Shown in pieces: positions 55,412-64,000 of a stretch of DNA of 64,000 nt. Source of the stretch: Vogesella alkaliphila (GTDB lineage: Bacteria; Pseudomonadota; Gammaproteobacteria; Burkholderiales; Chromobacteriaceae); assembly GCF_014652475.1 (NCBI RefSeq), contig NZ_BMYW01000012.1, forward strand, positions 50,809-114,808. The letters are read 5' to 3'. The notes below the pieces were generated by a model. The model searched no databases. It saw only the letters and a program-made list of their open reading frames with translations, and was not told the origin of the DNA. Each line of letters starts with the position of its first letter. Position 1 is the stretch's first letter. The position numbers and the translations under genes are program-made.

Positions 55412-56518
55412 ATGAATCAACGCGATCTTCACCCGACCCCGCCAGGCGGCAAATACGTGCTGCCGTTTGCCTTCACCGCCAGCACGCGCGCGTATTACCG
55501 GCTATGGCTGGTCAATATGGTGCTCACCATCGTCACGCTGGGGATTTACTCGGCGTGGGCGAAAGTCCACACCCAGAAATACCTGCTCGGCCACACCACG
55601 CTGGATGGCGGACGTTTTGATTACCACGGCAAGCCGATCGCCATCCTGAAGGGCCGCCTCATCATGCTGCTGGCGCTGGCAGCGTGGACGTTTTCCGAAA
55701 GCCTGCCGCTGCTGCACGCGGCCATCGCGCTGCTGGCCGTTGCCGCCGCACCGTGGCTGGGGGTGCTGGCGCTGCGTTTCCGGCTGGCCAATACCAGCTG
55801 GAACCAGATGCGCTTCCATTTCAGCGGCAGCAGCGCCGACAGCTACAAGGCCTTTGCCAAAAGCTGGGCGCTGCTGATCCTGAGCCTCGGCCTGGCCTGG
55901 CCGTGGGCGACGCAGGTCAAGCAGCGGTTTATCACCGGACACAGCGCGCTGGGGCAGGCAAGGCTGCAGCTGCAACCCTGCTCGGGCGCGCTCTATCGCG
56001 CGGCGCTGGGGACAGCGTTGGCCGCAGTCTGCTATCTGCTGGGTACCGGCATCATCGGTGGCCTGATCTGGCAGACCGCCACGCTCAGCGGTTTCGCGCA
56101 CGGCATTGCCGTACGGTTTGGCGAGGCGGCGCTGACGCAACTGGACATCGTCTTCTTCGGCATGACATCTGCGCTCTGGGTGATGGCCACGCTGGGTTAT
56201 GCGCGCATGGCGATCAGCCGCGTGCTGATCAACCACACCACGCTGCAGCTGGCGACACTGGAAGCGCGCCTGGTCTGGTCGCTGCCCACCCGCCAGATGC
56301 TGGGACTGCACTTTTCCAATGCACTGGCCTTGCTGCTCAGCCTGGGCCTGGCCTGGCCGTGGATACGCATCCGTACCCTCCGCCTTCAGCTGCAGTCGCT
56401 GTCCCTGCTCAGCAGCAGCGACCTGTCGGCACTGCCGCTGCGCACCTCTCTTAACCGGCTGGACGACGCGCGTGGCGACGAACTGGCCGAGCTGATGGCG
56501 CTGGATCTGGGATGGTGA
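55412..56518 (+). CDS. YjgN (DUF898) family membrane protein
   Basis: A 368-residue inner-membrane protein with about eight helices. YVLPFAFTASTRAYYRLWLVNMVLTIVTLGIYSAWAKVHTQKYLLGHTTLDG is the defining DUF898 block, repeated in weaker form later (LEARLVWSLPTRQ, LSLGLAWPWIRIRT). Function unknown. The stop overlaps the next start (ATGGTGA), so it is coupled to an M48 protease, a recurrent pairing. It diverges from speB. Confidence 0.9.
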   Translation: MNQRDLHPTPPGGKYVLPFAFTASTRAYYRLWLVNMVLTIVTLGIYSAWAKVHTQKYLLGHTTLDGGRFDYHGKPIAILKGRLIMLLALAAWTFSESLPLLHAAIALLAVAAAPWLGVLALRFRLANTSWNQMRFHFSGSSADSYKAFAKSWALLILSLGLAWPWATQVKQRFITGHSALGQARLQLQPCSGALYRAALGTALAAVCYLLGTGIIGGLIWQTATLSGFAHGIAVRFGEAALTQLDIVFFGMTSALWVMATLGYARMAISRVLINHTTLQLATLEARLVWSLPTRQMLGLHFSNALALLLSLGLAWPWIRIRTLRLQLQSLSLLSSSDLSALPLRTSLNRLDDARGDELAELMALDLGW

Positions 56519-57540
56519 CGATCAAGGCTCTATGGCGCGACGGCAAGACGCCGCAGGCGCAAGCGGCCAACGTTGGCCGCATCGACGACGAGCTATTGCT
56601 GCTGCGCGATGGTCGGCAATACCGCTATCCCCTGGCCGATATCCGGCTGGAAGCCGGCGTCGCCGATCTGCCGGACACCCTGCAGCTGCCGGATGGCGGC
56701 ACGCTGGAGGTGGCCGACCGCATCGCCATCCGCCGCCTGATCGGCGGACTGTCCTGGGGCGACCGCAGCGGCCACTGGCTGCAACAAAGCTGGCGCGCGC
56801 TGGCCGGGCTGGCGCTGCTGGCCAGCGTGGTCCTGTGGCTGGGCTATCGCCATCTGCTGCCGCTGGCCGCCGGGGCGCTGGCACCGCTGGTGCCGGTACC
56901 GGTAGAGCAGGCGCTGGCGGACAGCACCCTGCAGTGGCTGGACCGGAGCGGGGCCACCGGCCCCAGCCGCCTCGGCGAGGCCCGGCGTGCGCGGCTGCAG
57001 CAACAACTGCAGGCGCTGCTGCCCGACAGCCGCTACCGCTATCGTCTGCTGCTGCGCGACGCGACGGTCATCGGCCCCAATGCCTTTGCCCTGCCCGGCG
57101 GCACCATCATCGTCACCGACCAGTTGCTGGCGCTGATCCGGCGCGATGACGAGCTGCTGGCCATCCTCGCGCACGAGGCCGGACACGTCGAAGCGCGGCA
57201 CGGCCTGCGCAGTGCGCTGCAATCGTCCGGCCTGCTGCTGGCGCTGAGCCTGATCACCGGCGATGCCAGCAGCGCGCTGCTGGTGCTGCCGGTCTCGCTG
57301 GCCAATGCCGACTATTCGCGCGCGCACGAGCGCGAGGCCGACCGCTTTGCCTACGCCCGCCTGCGGGCACACGGCCTGTCACCCTGCCTGCTCGGTTACA
57401 GCCTGCAACGCATCGAGGCCGCCACCCACCCGCAGGCCACCACGGACGACAACACCCCCGGCAGCTGGTTTGCCAGCCATCCGGACACCGCCGAGCGCAG
57501 CCAACCGGACGGCCTGCGCTGCCCGCCGCGCCCGGACTGA
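56512..57540 (+). CDS. M48-family membrane metalloprotease
   Basis: A 342-residue protein: N-terminal cytoplasmic-type domain, a helix about residues 95-120, and an M48 zinc peptidase domain with HEAGH at 221-225 and the third ligand in READRFAYARL. NAFALPGGTIIVTDQLLALI and the EADR helix are typical. Probably a partner of the DUF898 protein. A perfect 18-bp motif palindrome (56563-56580) codes for A-N-V-G-R near the N-terminus. The substrate is unknown. Confidence 0.9.
   Translation: MVTIKALWRDGKTPQAQAANVGRIDDELLLLRDGRQYRYPLADIRLEAGVADLPDTLQLPDGGTLEVADRIAIRRLIGGLSWGDRSGHWLQQSWRALAGLALLASVVLWLGYRHLLPLAAGALAPLVPVPVEQALADSTLQWLDRSGATGPSRLGEARRARLQQQLQALLPDSRYRYRLLLRDATVIGPNAFALPGGTIIVTDQLLALIRRDDELLAILAHEAGHVEARHGLRSALQSSGLLLALSLITGDASSALLVLPVSLANADYSRAHEREADRFAYARLRAHGLSPCLLGYSLQRIEAATHPQATTDDNTPGSWFASHPDTAERSQPDGLRCPPRPD
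56563..56580. repeat. Perfect motif palindrome inside the M48 gene
   Basis: GCGGCCAAC joined to GTTGGCCGC in the coding sequence of the N-terminal domain. Confidence 0.8.
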
Positions 57541-57601
57541 ACGCCCCGTGCCGGGCGAGCAGGCCGACGGAGACGACACCTCGCGAGCTGCCCGGCAGCG
57601 C

Positions 57602-57621
57602 TGCGGCCAACGTTGGCCGCA
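57602..57621. repeat. Perfect 20-bp motif palindrome next to a terminator
   Basis: TGCGGCCAAC joined to GTTGGCCGCA, in the gap of convergent M48 and phoX genes, directly beside the phoX terminator. Confidence 0.8.
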
Positions 57622-57653
57622 AAAAAAACAGCCCCGCACACGCGGGGCTGTTG
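57621..57653 (-). terminator. Terminator of phoX
   Basis: AACAGCCCCGC/GCGGGGCTGTT hairpin followed by eight T on the minus strand. The plus-strand side is also T-rich (TTGTTCTT), so it may serve both genes. Confidence 0.9.
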
Positions 57654-57676
57654 TTCTTCGCTGCCGTGCCAGCGGC

Positions 57677-59638
57677 TCAGCTGCCGATCACGCCGCCGTT
57701 CAGCTTGCGCACCACCACGGTGCCGGCGCGTGGGCGGCCGGCTTTCGGGCCGTCCGGCCAGCTGGAGATCGCGGTCGGCTTGGCCGGGTCGTTGCGCTCG
57801 GAGTCCGGCTCGCCCGGGTGCTGGATGTTGACGAACATGGTCTTCATGTCCGGCGTGAAGGCGAGGCCGGTGATCTCGCAGCCTTTCGGGCCGACCAGGA
57901 AGCGGCGGAATTCGCCGGTTTCCGGCACCACCGCCACCATCTGGTTGTTGCCCATGTCCTTGTATTCCTTCATGTTCACCGTGGAGGTGGACACGTCGGT
58001 CTGTACCCACAGCACGCCGTTGTGGTCGAATTTCAGGCCGTCCGGGCTGCCGAAGGCGTCGCCCTTGATGTTGCCGACGTGTTCCGCCTTGGCGGCATCC
58101 GGGCGCCCGGCCAGCACGAAGATGTCCCACTTGAAGGCGGTGGCGGCCGCGTTGGCGCCGGCTTCGTGCCAGCGGATGATGTGGCCGAACAGGTTGCCGT
58201 TGCGCGGGTTGGCCGCGTCGGCACCCGGCTTGCCGTCCTTGCCGCGGTCGCTGTTGTTGGTCAGCGTGCAGTACACCTCGCCGGCCTGGCGCGGGTTGAC
58301 CGCGATCCACTCCGGACGGTCCATCTTGGTGGCGCCGACCTTGTCGGCGGCCAGACGCGCCATGATCACCACCTCGCCCTGGTCGGCAAAGCCGTTCTCG
58401 GCGGTCAGGCCGTTCTGGCCGTGCACCAGCGGCAGCCATTCGCCGGCGCCGTCGGCATTGAAGCGCGCCACGTACAGCGTACCTTCCGACAGCAGGCCCA
58501 TGTTGGCCTTGCGGTTTTTCGGGTTGTACTTGTTCTTGGACACGAACTTGTAGATGTATTCGAAGCGCTGGTCGTCGCCCATGTACACCACGGCGTGGCC
58601 GGACGGGGCGATGGTGACGGTGGCGCCTTCGTGCTTGAAGCGGCCGAGCGCGGTGTGCTTCACCGGCTTGGCGCTGGCGTCGAAGGGGTCGATCTCCACC
58701 ACCCAGCCGAAGCGGTTGGCCTCGTTCGGGTTCAGCTGCAGGTCGAAGCGGAAGTCTTCCACCGCCCAGTTGTAGCCGGCGCCCTTGTTGTTGATGCCGT
58801 AGCGCTTCTCGTTGGCGGACAGGGTGCCGGAGTCGTTGACGAAGTAGCCGTCCCAGTTTTCCTCGCAGGTGAGGTAGGTGCCCCACGGCGTCTGGCCGTT
58901 GGCGCAGTTGTTCAGCGTGCCGAGTATCTCGACGCCCTTCGGGTCGGCCTCGGTCTGCATCAGCTTGTGGCCGCGCGCCGGGCCGCTGATCGCGATCGGG
59001 GTGTTGGCGTGGATGCGGCGCGCGTACTTCGACGGCCGTACCACGCGCCAGCCCTTGCCGGTGTCTTCCACCTCGATCACCGACACGCCGTGCGCGTGCT
59101 GCGATTTCAGCACCTTGTCGGCATTCCATTTCTTCATGCCGTCGACGTGCAGCAGACCGTCGTCGGTGTATTCGTGGTTCATCGCCAGCAAGCCGTGCTT
59201 GGAACCGGTGGCGGCAAGCGGCAGCGGGAAGTAGCTCATGCCGTCGTGGTGCATGCCGGCCTGGGCTTCCTGCTCGGCGGCGGTATTGGACGCGTCCTGC
59301 TTGAACGCCGGCATATTGCCCTTGATGCCGACCGGGTCGCCCCAGGCGTACAGCACGTCGGCGCTGTAGCCTTCCGGCACCACCACGCGGTCGTCGCTGG
59401 AGAACGGGATGGACTTGAAGCCCAGCAGCGGCGTCTTCTTGGCGAAGGGCACGCTGGCGGCTTCGGCCAGGGTGGCGAAGCTGCCCGACAGCACGCCGGC
59501 CACACCGAGGGCACCGGTGCCCTGCAGCAGGCTGCGGCGGGAGAAGCGGGCTTCCAGCACCTCGGACAGCGCCGGGTTGGCACAGGTGTTGGAGGTGTCG
59601 TCGACACCGTATTGTTTGTATTTGTAGCTGTCGGACAT
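57677..59638 (-). CDS. phoX: PhoX-family alkaline phosphatase
   Basis: A 653-residue periplasmic phosphatase of the DUF839 family that uses calcium and iron. A Tat signal SRRSLLQGTG (R34-R35) lies late in a 60-residue leader, as is usual for PhoX. Conserved blocks include DGMSYFPLP, LLAMNHEYTDD, GTYLTCEENWDGYF, FGWVVEIDPFD and GHAVVYMGDD. GAGG sits 8 bases before the ATG. A four-repeat Pho box upstream implies induction by phosphate starvation through PhoB. Confidence 0.94.
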   Translation of the reverse strand: MSDSYKYKQYGVDDTSNTCANPALSEVLEARFSRRSLLQGTGALGVAGVLSGSFATLAEAASVPFAKKTPLLGFKSIPFSSDDRVVVPEGYSADVLYAWGDPVGIKGNMPAFKQDASNTAAEQEAQAGMHHDGMSYFPLPLAATGSKHGLLAMNHEYTDDGLLHVDGMKKWNADKVLKSQHAHGVSVIEVEDTGKGWRVVRPSKYARRIHANTPIAISGPARGHKLMQTEADPKGVEILGTLNNCANGQTPWGTYLTCEENWDGYFVNDSGTLSANEKRYGINNKGAGYNWAVEDFRFDLQLNPNEANRFGWVVEIDPFDASAKPVKHTALGRFKHEGATVTIAPSGHAVVYMGDDQRFEYIYKFVSKNKYNPKNRKANMGLLSEGTLYVARFNADGAGEWLPLVHGQNGLTAENGFADQGEVVIMARLAADKVGATKMDRPEWIAVNPRQAGEVYCTLTNNSDRGKDGKPGADAANPRNGNLFGHIIRWHEAGANAAATAFKWDIFVLAGRPDAAKAEHVGNIKGDAFGSPDGLKFDHNGVLWVQTDVSTSTVNMKEYKDMGNNQMVAVVPETGEFRRFLVGPKGCEITGLAFTPDMKTMFVNIQHPGEPDSERNDPAKPTAISSWPDGPKAGRPRAGTVVVRKLNGGVIGS

Positions 59639-59692
59639 GATAAACCTCGTGGCGGCATGCGTTTGTTGACCGCGTTACCTTAAGGCAGGCGC

Positions 59693-59732
59693 GTGACAGC
59701 CGGATCACGAAAGCGTGTCAGTTGGATGACGG
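59693..59732 (-). promoter_or_regulatory. Pho box of phoX
   Basis: On the minus strand, CCGTCAT, CTGACAC, TCGTGAT and CTGTCAC begin exactly 11 bases apart. They resemble the CTGTCAT half-sites of PhoB boxes, which have an 11-base period. The site is 55-95 bases before phoX and abuts the DUF1275 stop. Confidence 0.75.
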
Positions 59733-59734
59733 TT

Positions 59735-60541
59735 TCATGTCTTTTCATGCGGCACGGCGCCGCGGCTGTTGCGCCACCAGCGCCAGCGCAGGCGCAGGTC
59801 GTACCACAGCGGGCGCAGGCCGAGCACGAACAGGAACAGCGCCAGCGGCACGCTGAAGCCGTAGCCGAGGTAGCTGAAACCGAGCGCGCCGACCACGCCG
59901 CCGACAAAGAAGGCGCCGAGGATCAGCAGGTAGATCTGCAGCCGCTCGCGGTTGGCGCGCACCTGCGCCACCTTGCTGTTGCGGTCGCGGTTGACGTAGC
60001 TGGCGCGGGCCAGCTCGATGCCGATGTCGGTGGCGATGCCGGTCATGTGGGTGGAGCGCAGCAGGCCGCCGGACAGCTTGGTGACGATGGTGTTGTGCAT
60101 GCCCATGATGAAGCACAGCAGCAGCACGATGGGCGGCGCGAAGAAAGCGGGCGCAATCGCCAGCGCGGCGCCGGACACGCCGAACAGCAGCATCAGCAGC
60201 GATTCCTCGATCAGCGACACGCCGTAGCCGCTGCGCAGGCGCTGCCGCCGCGCCCAGTTGATCAGCCACGCGGCGTGGGCGGCGCCGGCGATGAAGGCCA
60301 GGAGCGAGGCCAGTGCGGCCAACGTTGCCGACACGTCGCCCAGCACCAGGTTGTCCGCCATCGACGACACCACGCCGGACACGTGCGAGGTGTAGCGCTG
60401 CACCGCGAGGAAGCCGCCGGCATTGAGCGCACCGGCGATGAAGGCCATCGCCCCGCCCAGCAGCCAGGTCAGCGGCTCGCGGTACAGGCTGCGGGTGGCG
60501 ACGCGCTGGTCCAGCAGCCGGGAAAAGTGTTGTCTGTGCAT
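59735..60541 (-). CDS. DUF1275 (YoaK-type) membrane protein
   Basis: A 268-residue inner-membrane protein with seven or so helices. GALNAGGFLAVQRYTSHVSGVVSSMADNL and MGMHNTIVTKLSGGLLRSTHMTGIATDIGIELA are the two signature blocks of DUF1275. Function is unknown. A motif copy near 60317 codes for ATLAAL in a helix. It lies between the SPOR gene terminator and the Pho box of phoX, so it is probably its own transcript. Confidence 0.88.
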   Translation of the reverse strand: MHRQHFSRLLDQRVATRSLYREPLTWLLGGAMAFIAGALNAGGFLAVQRYTSHVSGVVSSMADNLVLGDVSATLAALASLLAFIAGAAHAAWLINWARRQRLRSGYGVSLIEESLLMLLFGVSGAALAIAPAFFAPPIVLLLCFIMGMHNTIVTKLSGGLLRSTHMTGIATDIGIELARASYVNRDRNSKVAQVRANRERLQIYLLILGAFFVGGVVGALGFSYLGYGFSVPLALFLFVLGLRPLWYDLRLRWRWWRNSRGAVPHEKT

Positions 60542-60551
60542 GGCGGGCCAA

Positions 60552-60579
60552 AGAAAAAGGCAGACCGCACGGTCTGCCT
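60552..60579 (-). terminator. Terminator of the hldE2-birA-coaX-SPOR operon
   Basis: GGCAGACCG/CGGTCTGCC hairpin with minus-strand TTTTTC, downstream of the SPOR gene. Confidence 0.88.
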
Positions 60580-60590
60580 CGGGTTTGCGA

Positions 60591-61424
60591 TCAGCTGCAG
60601 GCGCGCAGCGGGATACCGGGCAACAGCCGCTGCTGCAGCGCGCGCAGCTTGTCGGCCTGCGCCGCGTCCAGCACGCGGAAGCTGAGTGTGGTGAGCTGGC
60701 TGCGTTCGCTGCGGGCGTCGACCCGCGCCTTGTCGTAGCCGGCCGCCTTCAGCCGCGCCACCAGCGCCTGCGCCGCCGCCTCTTTCGAGAACAGGCCCAG
60801 CGACAGGTGGCCGCTGAACTCGCCCTCGGTCTTGACGATGTAGCTGTCGAAGCCCTTGCCCTTCAGCTCCGCCACCAGCGTCTGCGTTTCCGCCTTGGTC
60901 GCCAGCGGCGGGTAGAACACCCACACCCGGCCGGAGCCGCGCAGTTCTTCCTTGACGCTGCTTTGCGGCGCGGTGGCCAGCTTCAGCGCCGGCAGGCCGC
61001 CCTGTACCCGCGCCAGCTGCTTGGCGTCCAGCGCGCCCCACGCCAGGCACTGTCCGGCCGCCGGCTTGGTCTCCGGTGTTGGTTTGAGCTCGGCCTTGGC
61101 CACGGTCGGCGTGTCGGCCTTCGGCTGCGCCACCGGCTTCTGCATGGCCGGCTTCTGTGCGGCCGGCTGGCTGGCGAGGGTTGCCGGCAGTGTCGCCGCC
61201 GGGGTGGCGACACTGGCGTCGAGGTTGTCAGTCAGCGCGGTGACGGCGCTGGCTTCCGGCGGCACCGCCGGCGCGGATTCCGGGCGCCAGCTGGCCGGCA
61301 GGATGGTCAGCTGCGCGGCATTGATGTCCTGCGCGCCGATGTCGGCGACCGGCTTCTGCTTCAGCACGCCATAGAGGCCGACCAGCACGTTCAGTACCAC
61401 CACGATTACGAGAAACCACTTCAT
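60591..61424 (-). CDS. SPOR-domain protein
   Basis: A 277-residue membrane-anchored protein: N-terminal helix (about 3-22, FLVIVVVLNVLVGLYGVL), an Ala/Pro/Lys-rich linker to about residue 120, then a C-terminal SPOR-type region (RVWVFYPPLATKAETQTLVAELKGKGFDSYIV and LFSKEAAAQALVARLKAAGY). It would bind denuded septal glycan. It overlaps coaX by ATGA, as is usual in Betaproteobacteria. Confidence 0.88.
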   Translation of the reverse strand: MKWFLVIVVVLNVLVGLYGVLKQKPVADIGAQDINAAQLTILPASWRPESAPAVPPEASAVTALTDNLDASVATPAATLPATLASQPAAQKPAMQKPVAQPKADTPTVAKAELKPTPETKPAAGQCLAWGALDAKQLARVQGGLPALKLATAPQSSVKEELRGSGRVWVFYPPLATKAETQTLVAELKGKGFDSYIVKTEGEFSGHLSLGLFSKEAAAQALVARLKAAGYDKARVDARSERSQLTTLSFRVLDAAQADKLRALQQRLLPGIPLRACS

Positions 61425-62137
61425 GAGCCGTCTGCCACGCTTGCTAATCCATAGAGGACCAGATTATCCACCATCCGCGCATCCGGCGGGAGGTGCGGCT
61501 GCAACAAAGCGGCGTCGCCGCCGGTGAGCAGCAACAGCGGCACACGGCCGGTGTGGGCGGCCAACCTTTGCTGCAGACGCTGGATTGCGCCGCACAGCGC
61601 ATCGATGGCACCGGAGGCCAGCGCATCCTCGGTGCCCTGCGGGAAGGCACAGACCTGGCCGGCGGCGCGGTCGAGGTTGGCGGTATTCTGCGCCAGACTG
61701 GCCAGCATCAGGCGGTAGCCGGGCAGGATCAGGCCGCCGAGGTAGTCGCCCTCGGCGGTCAGCGCCTCCACCGTCAGCGCGGTGCCGGCGCTGGCGATCA
61801 CCACGTCCTGCGCCGGATAGCGCTGCCGCGCGCCCAGCACCGCCAGCCAGCGGTCGGCGCCCTGCTCGGCGACCTTGCGGTAGTGATTGCGCACCCCGAA
61901 CGCCGCCGCCTGTGCGCGCTGCCACTGCACCGGCAGCGGCGAAGCCGCCTCGATCGCCTGCCGCACCGCGGCGTGCGCCACGCTGGCGGCCAGTACCGCG
62001 CTCAGCGGCAATACCGACCACGGTGCGGCCAGGCCGGCGATGTCGGCGTGCGCCACTGCGCCCTGCTGCCGCAGCTGGCGGCCGTCCCACAGCGCCCACT
62101 TGACGCGGGTGTTGCCGGCGTCGATCAGCAGCTTCAT
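61421..62137 (-). CDS. coaX: Type III pantothenate kinase
   Basis: A 238-residue ASKHA-fold kinase making 4'-phosphopantothenate, the first step to CoA. Blocks are IDAGNTRVKWALWD (phosphate loop), NHYRKVAEQGADRWLAVLGA, VIASAGTALTVEAL and LGGLILPGYRLML. Overlaps birA by ATGA. In many Neisseriales the two are fused; here they are separate but coupled. A motif copy (61558) codes QRLAAH. Confidence 0.95.
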   Translation of the reverse strand: MKLLIDAGNTRVKWALWDGRQLRQQGAVAHADIAGLAAPWSVLPLSAVLAASVAHAAVRQAIEAASPLPVQWQRAQAAAFGVRNHYRKVAEQGADRWLAVLGARQRYPAQDVVIASAGTALTVEALTAEGDYLGGLILPGYRLMLASLAQNTANLDRAAGQVCAFPQGTEDALASGAIDALCGAIQRLQQRLAAHTGRVPLLLLTGGDAALLQPHLPPDARMVDNLVLYGLASVADGS

Positions 62138-63099
62138 GGCGCCGCCCGCAGGCTGACTTCGCCGACGTGGAACACGCGGCGGCCGGCGGTACCATCGACC
62201 AGCAGCGCACCGCTGTCATCGACACCGACGGCGACGCCGTCGGCCGGCTCGCCGTGGCTGAAACTGAGGCGCACCGGCTGGCCGATGAAGGCCGCCAGCT
62301 GGTGCCACTCGTCGCGGAAGGCGGCGAAACCGTCGCGGTCGAACTGCGCCAGCACCTCGGCCAGCTGGTTGAGCAGCGCCGCCAGCAAGGCATTGCGGCC
62401 AACCTTGCAGCCGGCGTCGGCGAGATTGGCCACCGGCTGGTCCACCTCGCCCGGTGAGGCCACGTTGAGGCCGATGCCGATCACCACCGCCGCCGGCCCC
62501 AGCGCATCGCCGGACAATTCGATCAGGATGCCGGCCAGCTTGCGGCCGTCGAGCAGCACGTCGTTCGGCCACTTCAGCGCCACCGGCACGCCGAACTCGC
62601 GCAGGGCGCGCACGATGGCGATGCCGACCACCAGCGACAGCCCGGCCAGGCCGGACAGGCCGCGATCAAAGCGCCACAGCAGCGAGAAGGTCAGGCCGGC
62701 CCCGAGCCGCATCTGCCAGCGCCGCCCCAGTCGACCGCGACCGGCGGTCTGCCGCTCCGCCGCCAGCACCAGGCCGTGCGGCGCGCCCTGCGCCGCGCGC
62801 GTTGTGAGCTGGGTATTGGAGGAATCGATCTCGTCGGCCAGCGCCAGCGTGAACACGTTGGCCGCACGCTCGTCCAGCCCGGCGCGCACCGAGGTCACGT
62901 CCAGCAGCGCAAACGGCGCCGGCAAGCGGTAGCCTTGGCCGCGCACGCTGAACACGGTGAGGCCGAATTCATTTTCCAGATGATGGACCGCCTGCCACAC
63001 CAGGGTGCGCGAACAGCCCAGCTGCTGCGCCATCGCCTCGCCGGAGTGGAAACGGCCGTCGGCCAGGGTGCGCAGCACGGAAAACGCCAGGTCTTTCAT
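62134..63099 (-). CDS. birA: Bifunctional biotin ligase / repressor BirA
   Basis: A 321-residue enzyme that makes biotinyl-AMP and attaches biotin to carrier proteins. An N-terminal winged helix ([21 protein letters not shown]) is present, so DNA binding is likely. The ligase domain has [32 protein letters not shown] and VIGIGLNV, then the C-terminal SH3-like part. Overlaps hldE2 and coaX by four bases each. Two motif copies (62395 and 62859) lie inside. Confidence 0.95.
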   Translation of the reverse strand: MKDLAFSVLRTLADGRFHSGEAMAQQLGCSRTLVWQAVHHLENEFGLTVFSVRGQGYRLPAPFALLDVTSVRAGLDERAANVFTLALADEIDSSNTQLTTRAAQGAPHGLVLAAERQTAGRGRLGRRWQMRLGAGLTFSLLWRFDRGLSGLAGLSLVVGIAIVRALREFGVPVALKWPNDVLLDGRKLAGILIELSGDALGPAAVVIGIGLNVASPGEVDQPVANLADAGCKVGRNALLAALLNQLAEVLAQFDRDGFAAFRDEWHQLAAFIGQPVRLSFSHGEPADGVAVGVDDSGALLVDGTAGRRVFHVGEVSLRAAP

Positions 63100-63593
63100 T
63101 GGCCGTCCACGGTCCGGATTTTCTTGATGGTGGCGGTAGTCGAGGTATCGAACAGGAAGGGAATGGAGTGCACCTCGCCGCCGCGGGCCAGCGTTTCGGC
63201 GCTGCCGACGATGTTGGCCACCGTCCAGTCGCCGCCCTTGACCAGCACGTCCGGCTGCACCAGTTCGATCAGGTCAGCCGGGGTGTCGCTGTCGAACCAG
63301 GTCACCAGGCTGACGCTTTCCAGTGCCGCCAGTACCGCGGCGCGGTTCAGCTCGTTGTTGATCGGGCGGTCGTCGCCCTTGCCCTGCCGCTTCACCGAAG
63401 CGTCGGTATTGAGGCCCACGATCAGGCTGCCGCCCAAGGCGCGCGCCTGCGCCAGATAGGTCACGTGGCCGCGATGCAGGATGTCGAAACAGCCATTGGT
63501 AAACACGATCGGGCGCGGCAGTGCGGCCAACCTTGCGGCCAGTTGCTCGAGCGGACAGATCTTTTCTTCAAACTGCGGAGTCGGGTAAGCCAT
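63096..63593 (-). CDS. Heptose 1-phosphate adenylyltransferase (RfaE2/HldE C-domain)
   Basis: A 165-residue stand-alone nucleotidyltransferase making ADP-heptose for LPS core. [20 protein letters not shown] holds the HxGH motif, followed by [23 protein letters not shown] and [11 protein letters not shown]. The kinase half (HldE N-domain or HldA) is not fused, so it is the split arrangement. AAGGA lies 7-8 bases before the ATG at 63593. First gene of the coupled hldE2-birA-coaX-SPOR set. One motif copy (63521) codes ARLAAL. Confidence 0.93.
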   Translation of the reverse strand: MAYPTPQFEEKICPLEQLAARLAALPRPIVFTNGCFDILHRGHVTYLAQARALGGSLIVGLNTDASVKRQGKGDDRPINNELNRAAVLAALESVSLVTWFDSDTPADLIELVQPDVLVKGGDWTVANIVGSAETLARGGEVHSIPFLFDTSTTATIKKIRTVDGQ

Positions 63594-63690
63594 GCGTTTC
63601 CTTTGCTGCGGCCACGACGACACGCGGCACAATACGATAAGCGGCAAGGATACCATTGGCACCGCGCTTGCCGCAGCGCCAATGCAATGC

Positions 63691-63720
63691 AAAAAGCCCG
63701 GACACGGGGTCCGGGCTTTT
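63691..63720 (-). terminator. Terminator of the rRNA operon
   Basis: AAAAGCCCGGAC/GTCCGGGCTTTT hairpin, right after the last 5S rRNA on the minus strand. Confidence 0.9.
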
Positions 63721-63756
63721 CTGTCTGCTGCGATATGCTCCGCAGCAGTAATGGGG

Positions 63757-63870
63757 CTCTGGCAATGTCCTACTTTCACACCCGCAATGGGCACTATCAT
63801 CGGCGCTAAAGTATTTCACGGTCCTGTTCGGAATGGGAAGGCGTGGGACTACTTCGCTATGGTCACCAGA
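63757..63870 (-). rRNA. rrf: 5S ribosomal RNA (distal copy)
   Basis: The minus strand begins TCTGGTGACCATAGCGAAG and shows GTCCCACGCCTTCC, CGAACAGGACCGTGAAAT and ends GAAAGTAGGACATTGCCAG, all hallmarks of 5S rRNA. It is the last gene of an rRNA operon whose 23S lies to the right beyond the window. Ends are inferred from the terminal stem. Confidence 0.95.
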
Positions 63871-63907
63871 AAAACTGGTTGTTTACCGGCATTCGGCGGG
63901 TAAACCA

Positions 63908-63933
63908 ATGCCCCGACCATCGGGTCGGGGCAT
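63908..63933 (-). other. Spacer hairpin between tandem 5S genes
   Basis: ATGCCCCGACC/GGTCGGGGCAT perfect stem with a 4-base loop. Without a T-tract it is likelier a processing signal than a terminator. Confidence 0.6.
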
Positions 63934-63944
63934 CTGTATGGGGC

Positions 63945-64000
63945 GTCTGGCGGTGTCCTACTTTCACACAGGTATCTGCACTATCATCGGCGCTAAGGCG
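63945..64000 (-). rRNA. rrf: 5S ribosomal RNA (proximal copy, cut by window edge)
   Basis: The 3' part of a second 5S rRNA on the minus strand, ending GTGTGAAAGTAGGACACCGCCAG. It differs from the distal copy in the 3' helix (CAGATACCTG where the other has CCCATTGCGGG). The rest lies outside the window. Confidence 0.9.

Overview
The window is a GC-rich (roughly two thirds G+C by eye) segment of a Gram-negative betaproteobacterial chromosome. TamA/TamB, LptE, two TonB-dependent receptors, PhoX, a split heptose-1-P adenylyltransferase and the zapA - 6S RNA - 5-FTHF ligase order all point to Gram-negative Proteobacteria. The lipoylated LpdA beside aceE/aceF, the birA-coaX-SPOR order and the leuS-lptE-holA order suggest Neisseriales (Chromobacteriaceae-like). 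The species cannot be fixed from the sequence alone.

Layout. 0-10 kb: RNase P RNA (left edge), a Cache-PAS-GGDEF-EAL c-di-GMP protein, the tamA-tamB pair and an EamA transporter. 10-13 kb: a SAM methyltransferase, trxC, then an AT-richer patch holding a gyrA 5' fragment and a small unknown gene inside a 13-bp inverted repeat. 13-20 kb: pyruvate dehydrogenase genes aceE-aceF-lpdA. 20-25.4 kb: a BepA-like protease and a BigR-type persulfide module (regulator, two YeeE/YedE-type proteins, SulP, divergent persulfide dioxygenase) around a perfect palindromic operator candidate. 25.4-39 kb: mostly housekeeping genes (DUF2804, a solo biotin carboxylase, carbonic anhydrase, nadD-rsfS-rlmH, lytic transglycosylase, holA-lptE-leuS, TauE, EVE protein, 5-FTHF ligase, 6S RNA, zapA). 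39-48 kb: a cobalamin uptake and salvage locus with two cobalamin riboswitches, two TonB receptors, btuF, cobU and a cobT-cobC-cobS operon. 48-54.3 kb: an AT-richer RTX protein plus type I secretion island bounded by a duplicated 3' end of speB. 54-64 kb: speB, yjgN and an M48 protease, phoX with a Pho box, DUF1275, SPOR-coaX-birA-hldE2, and two different tandem 5S rRNA genes at the right edge.

The most unusual signal is a short iterated motif, core GCGGCCAAC followed by C/G and TT. It occurs at about forty places on both strands, inside and between genes, and is often paired as perfect palindromes or inverted repeats just after stop codons. None was seen inside the RTX island. The pattern resembles DNA uptake sequences or highly iterated palindromes, but the motif matches no dialect I know.

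Several genes form working units: the persulfide module around its operator; two B12 receptors, each behind a B12 riboswitch with a conserved Shine-Dalgarno hairpin, together with CobU/T/C/S for cobinamide salvage; the Pho-box-driven phoX; and the RTX substrate with its ABC and membrane-fusion exporter (no outer-membrane TolC gene in the window).
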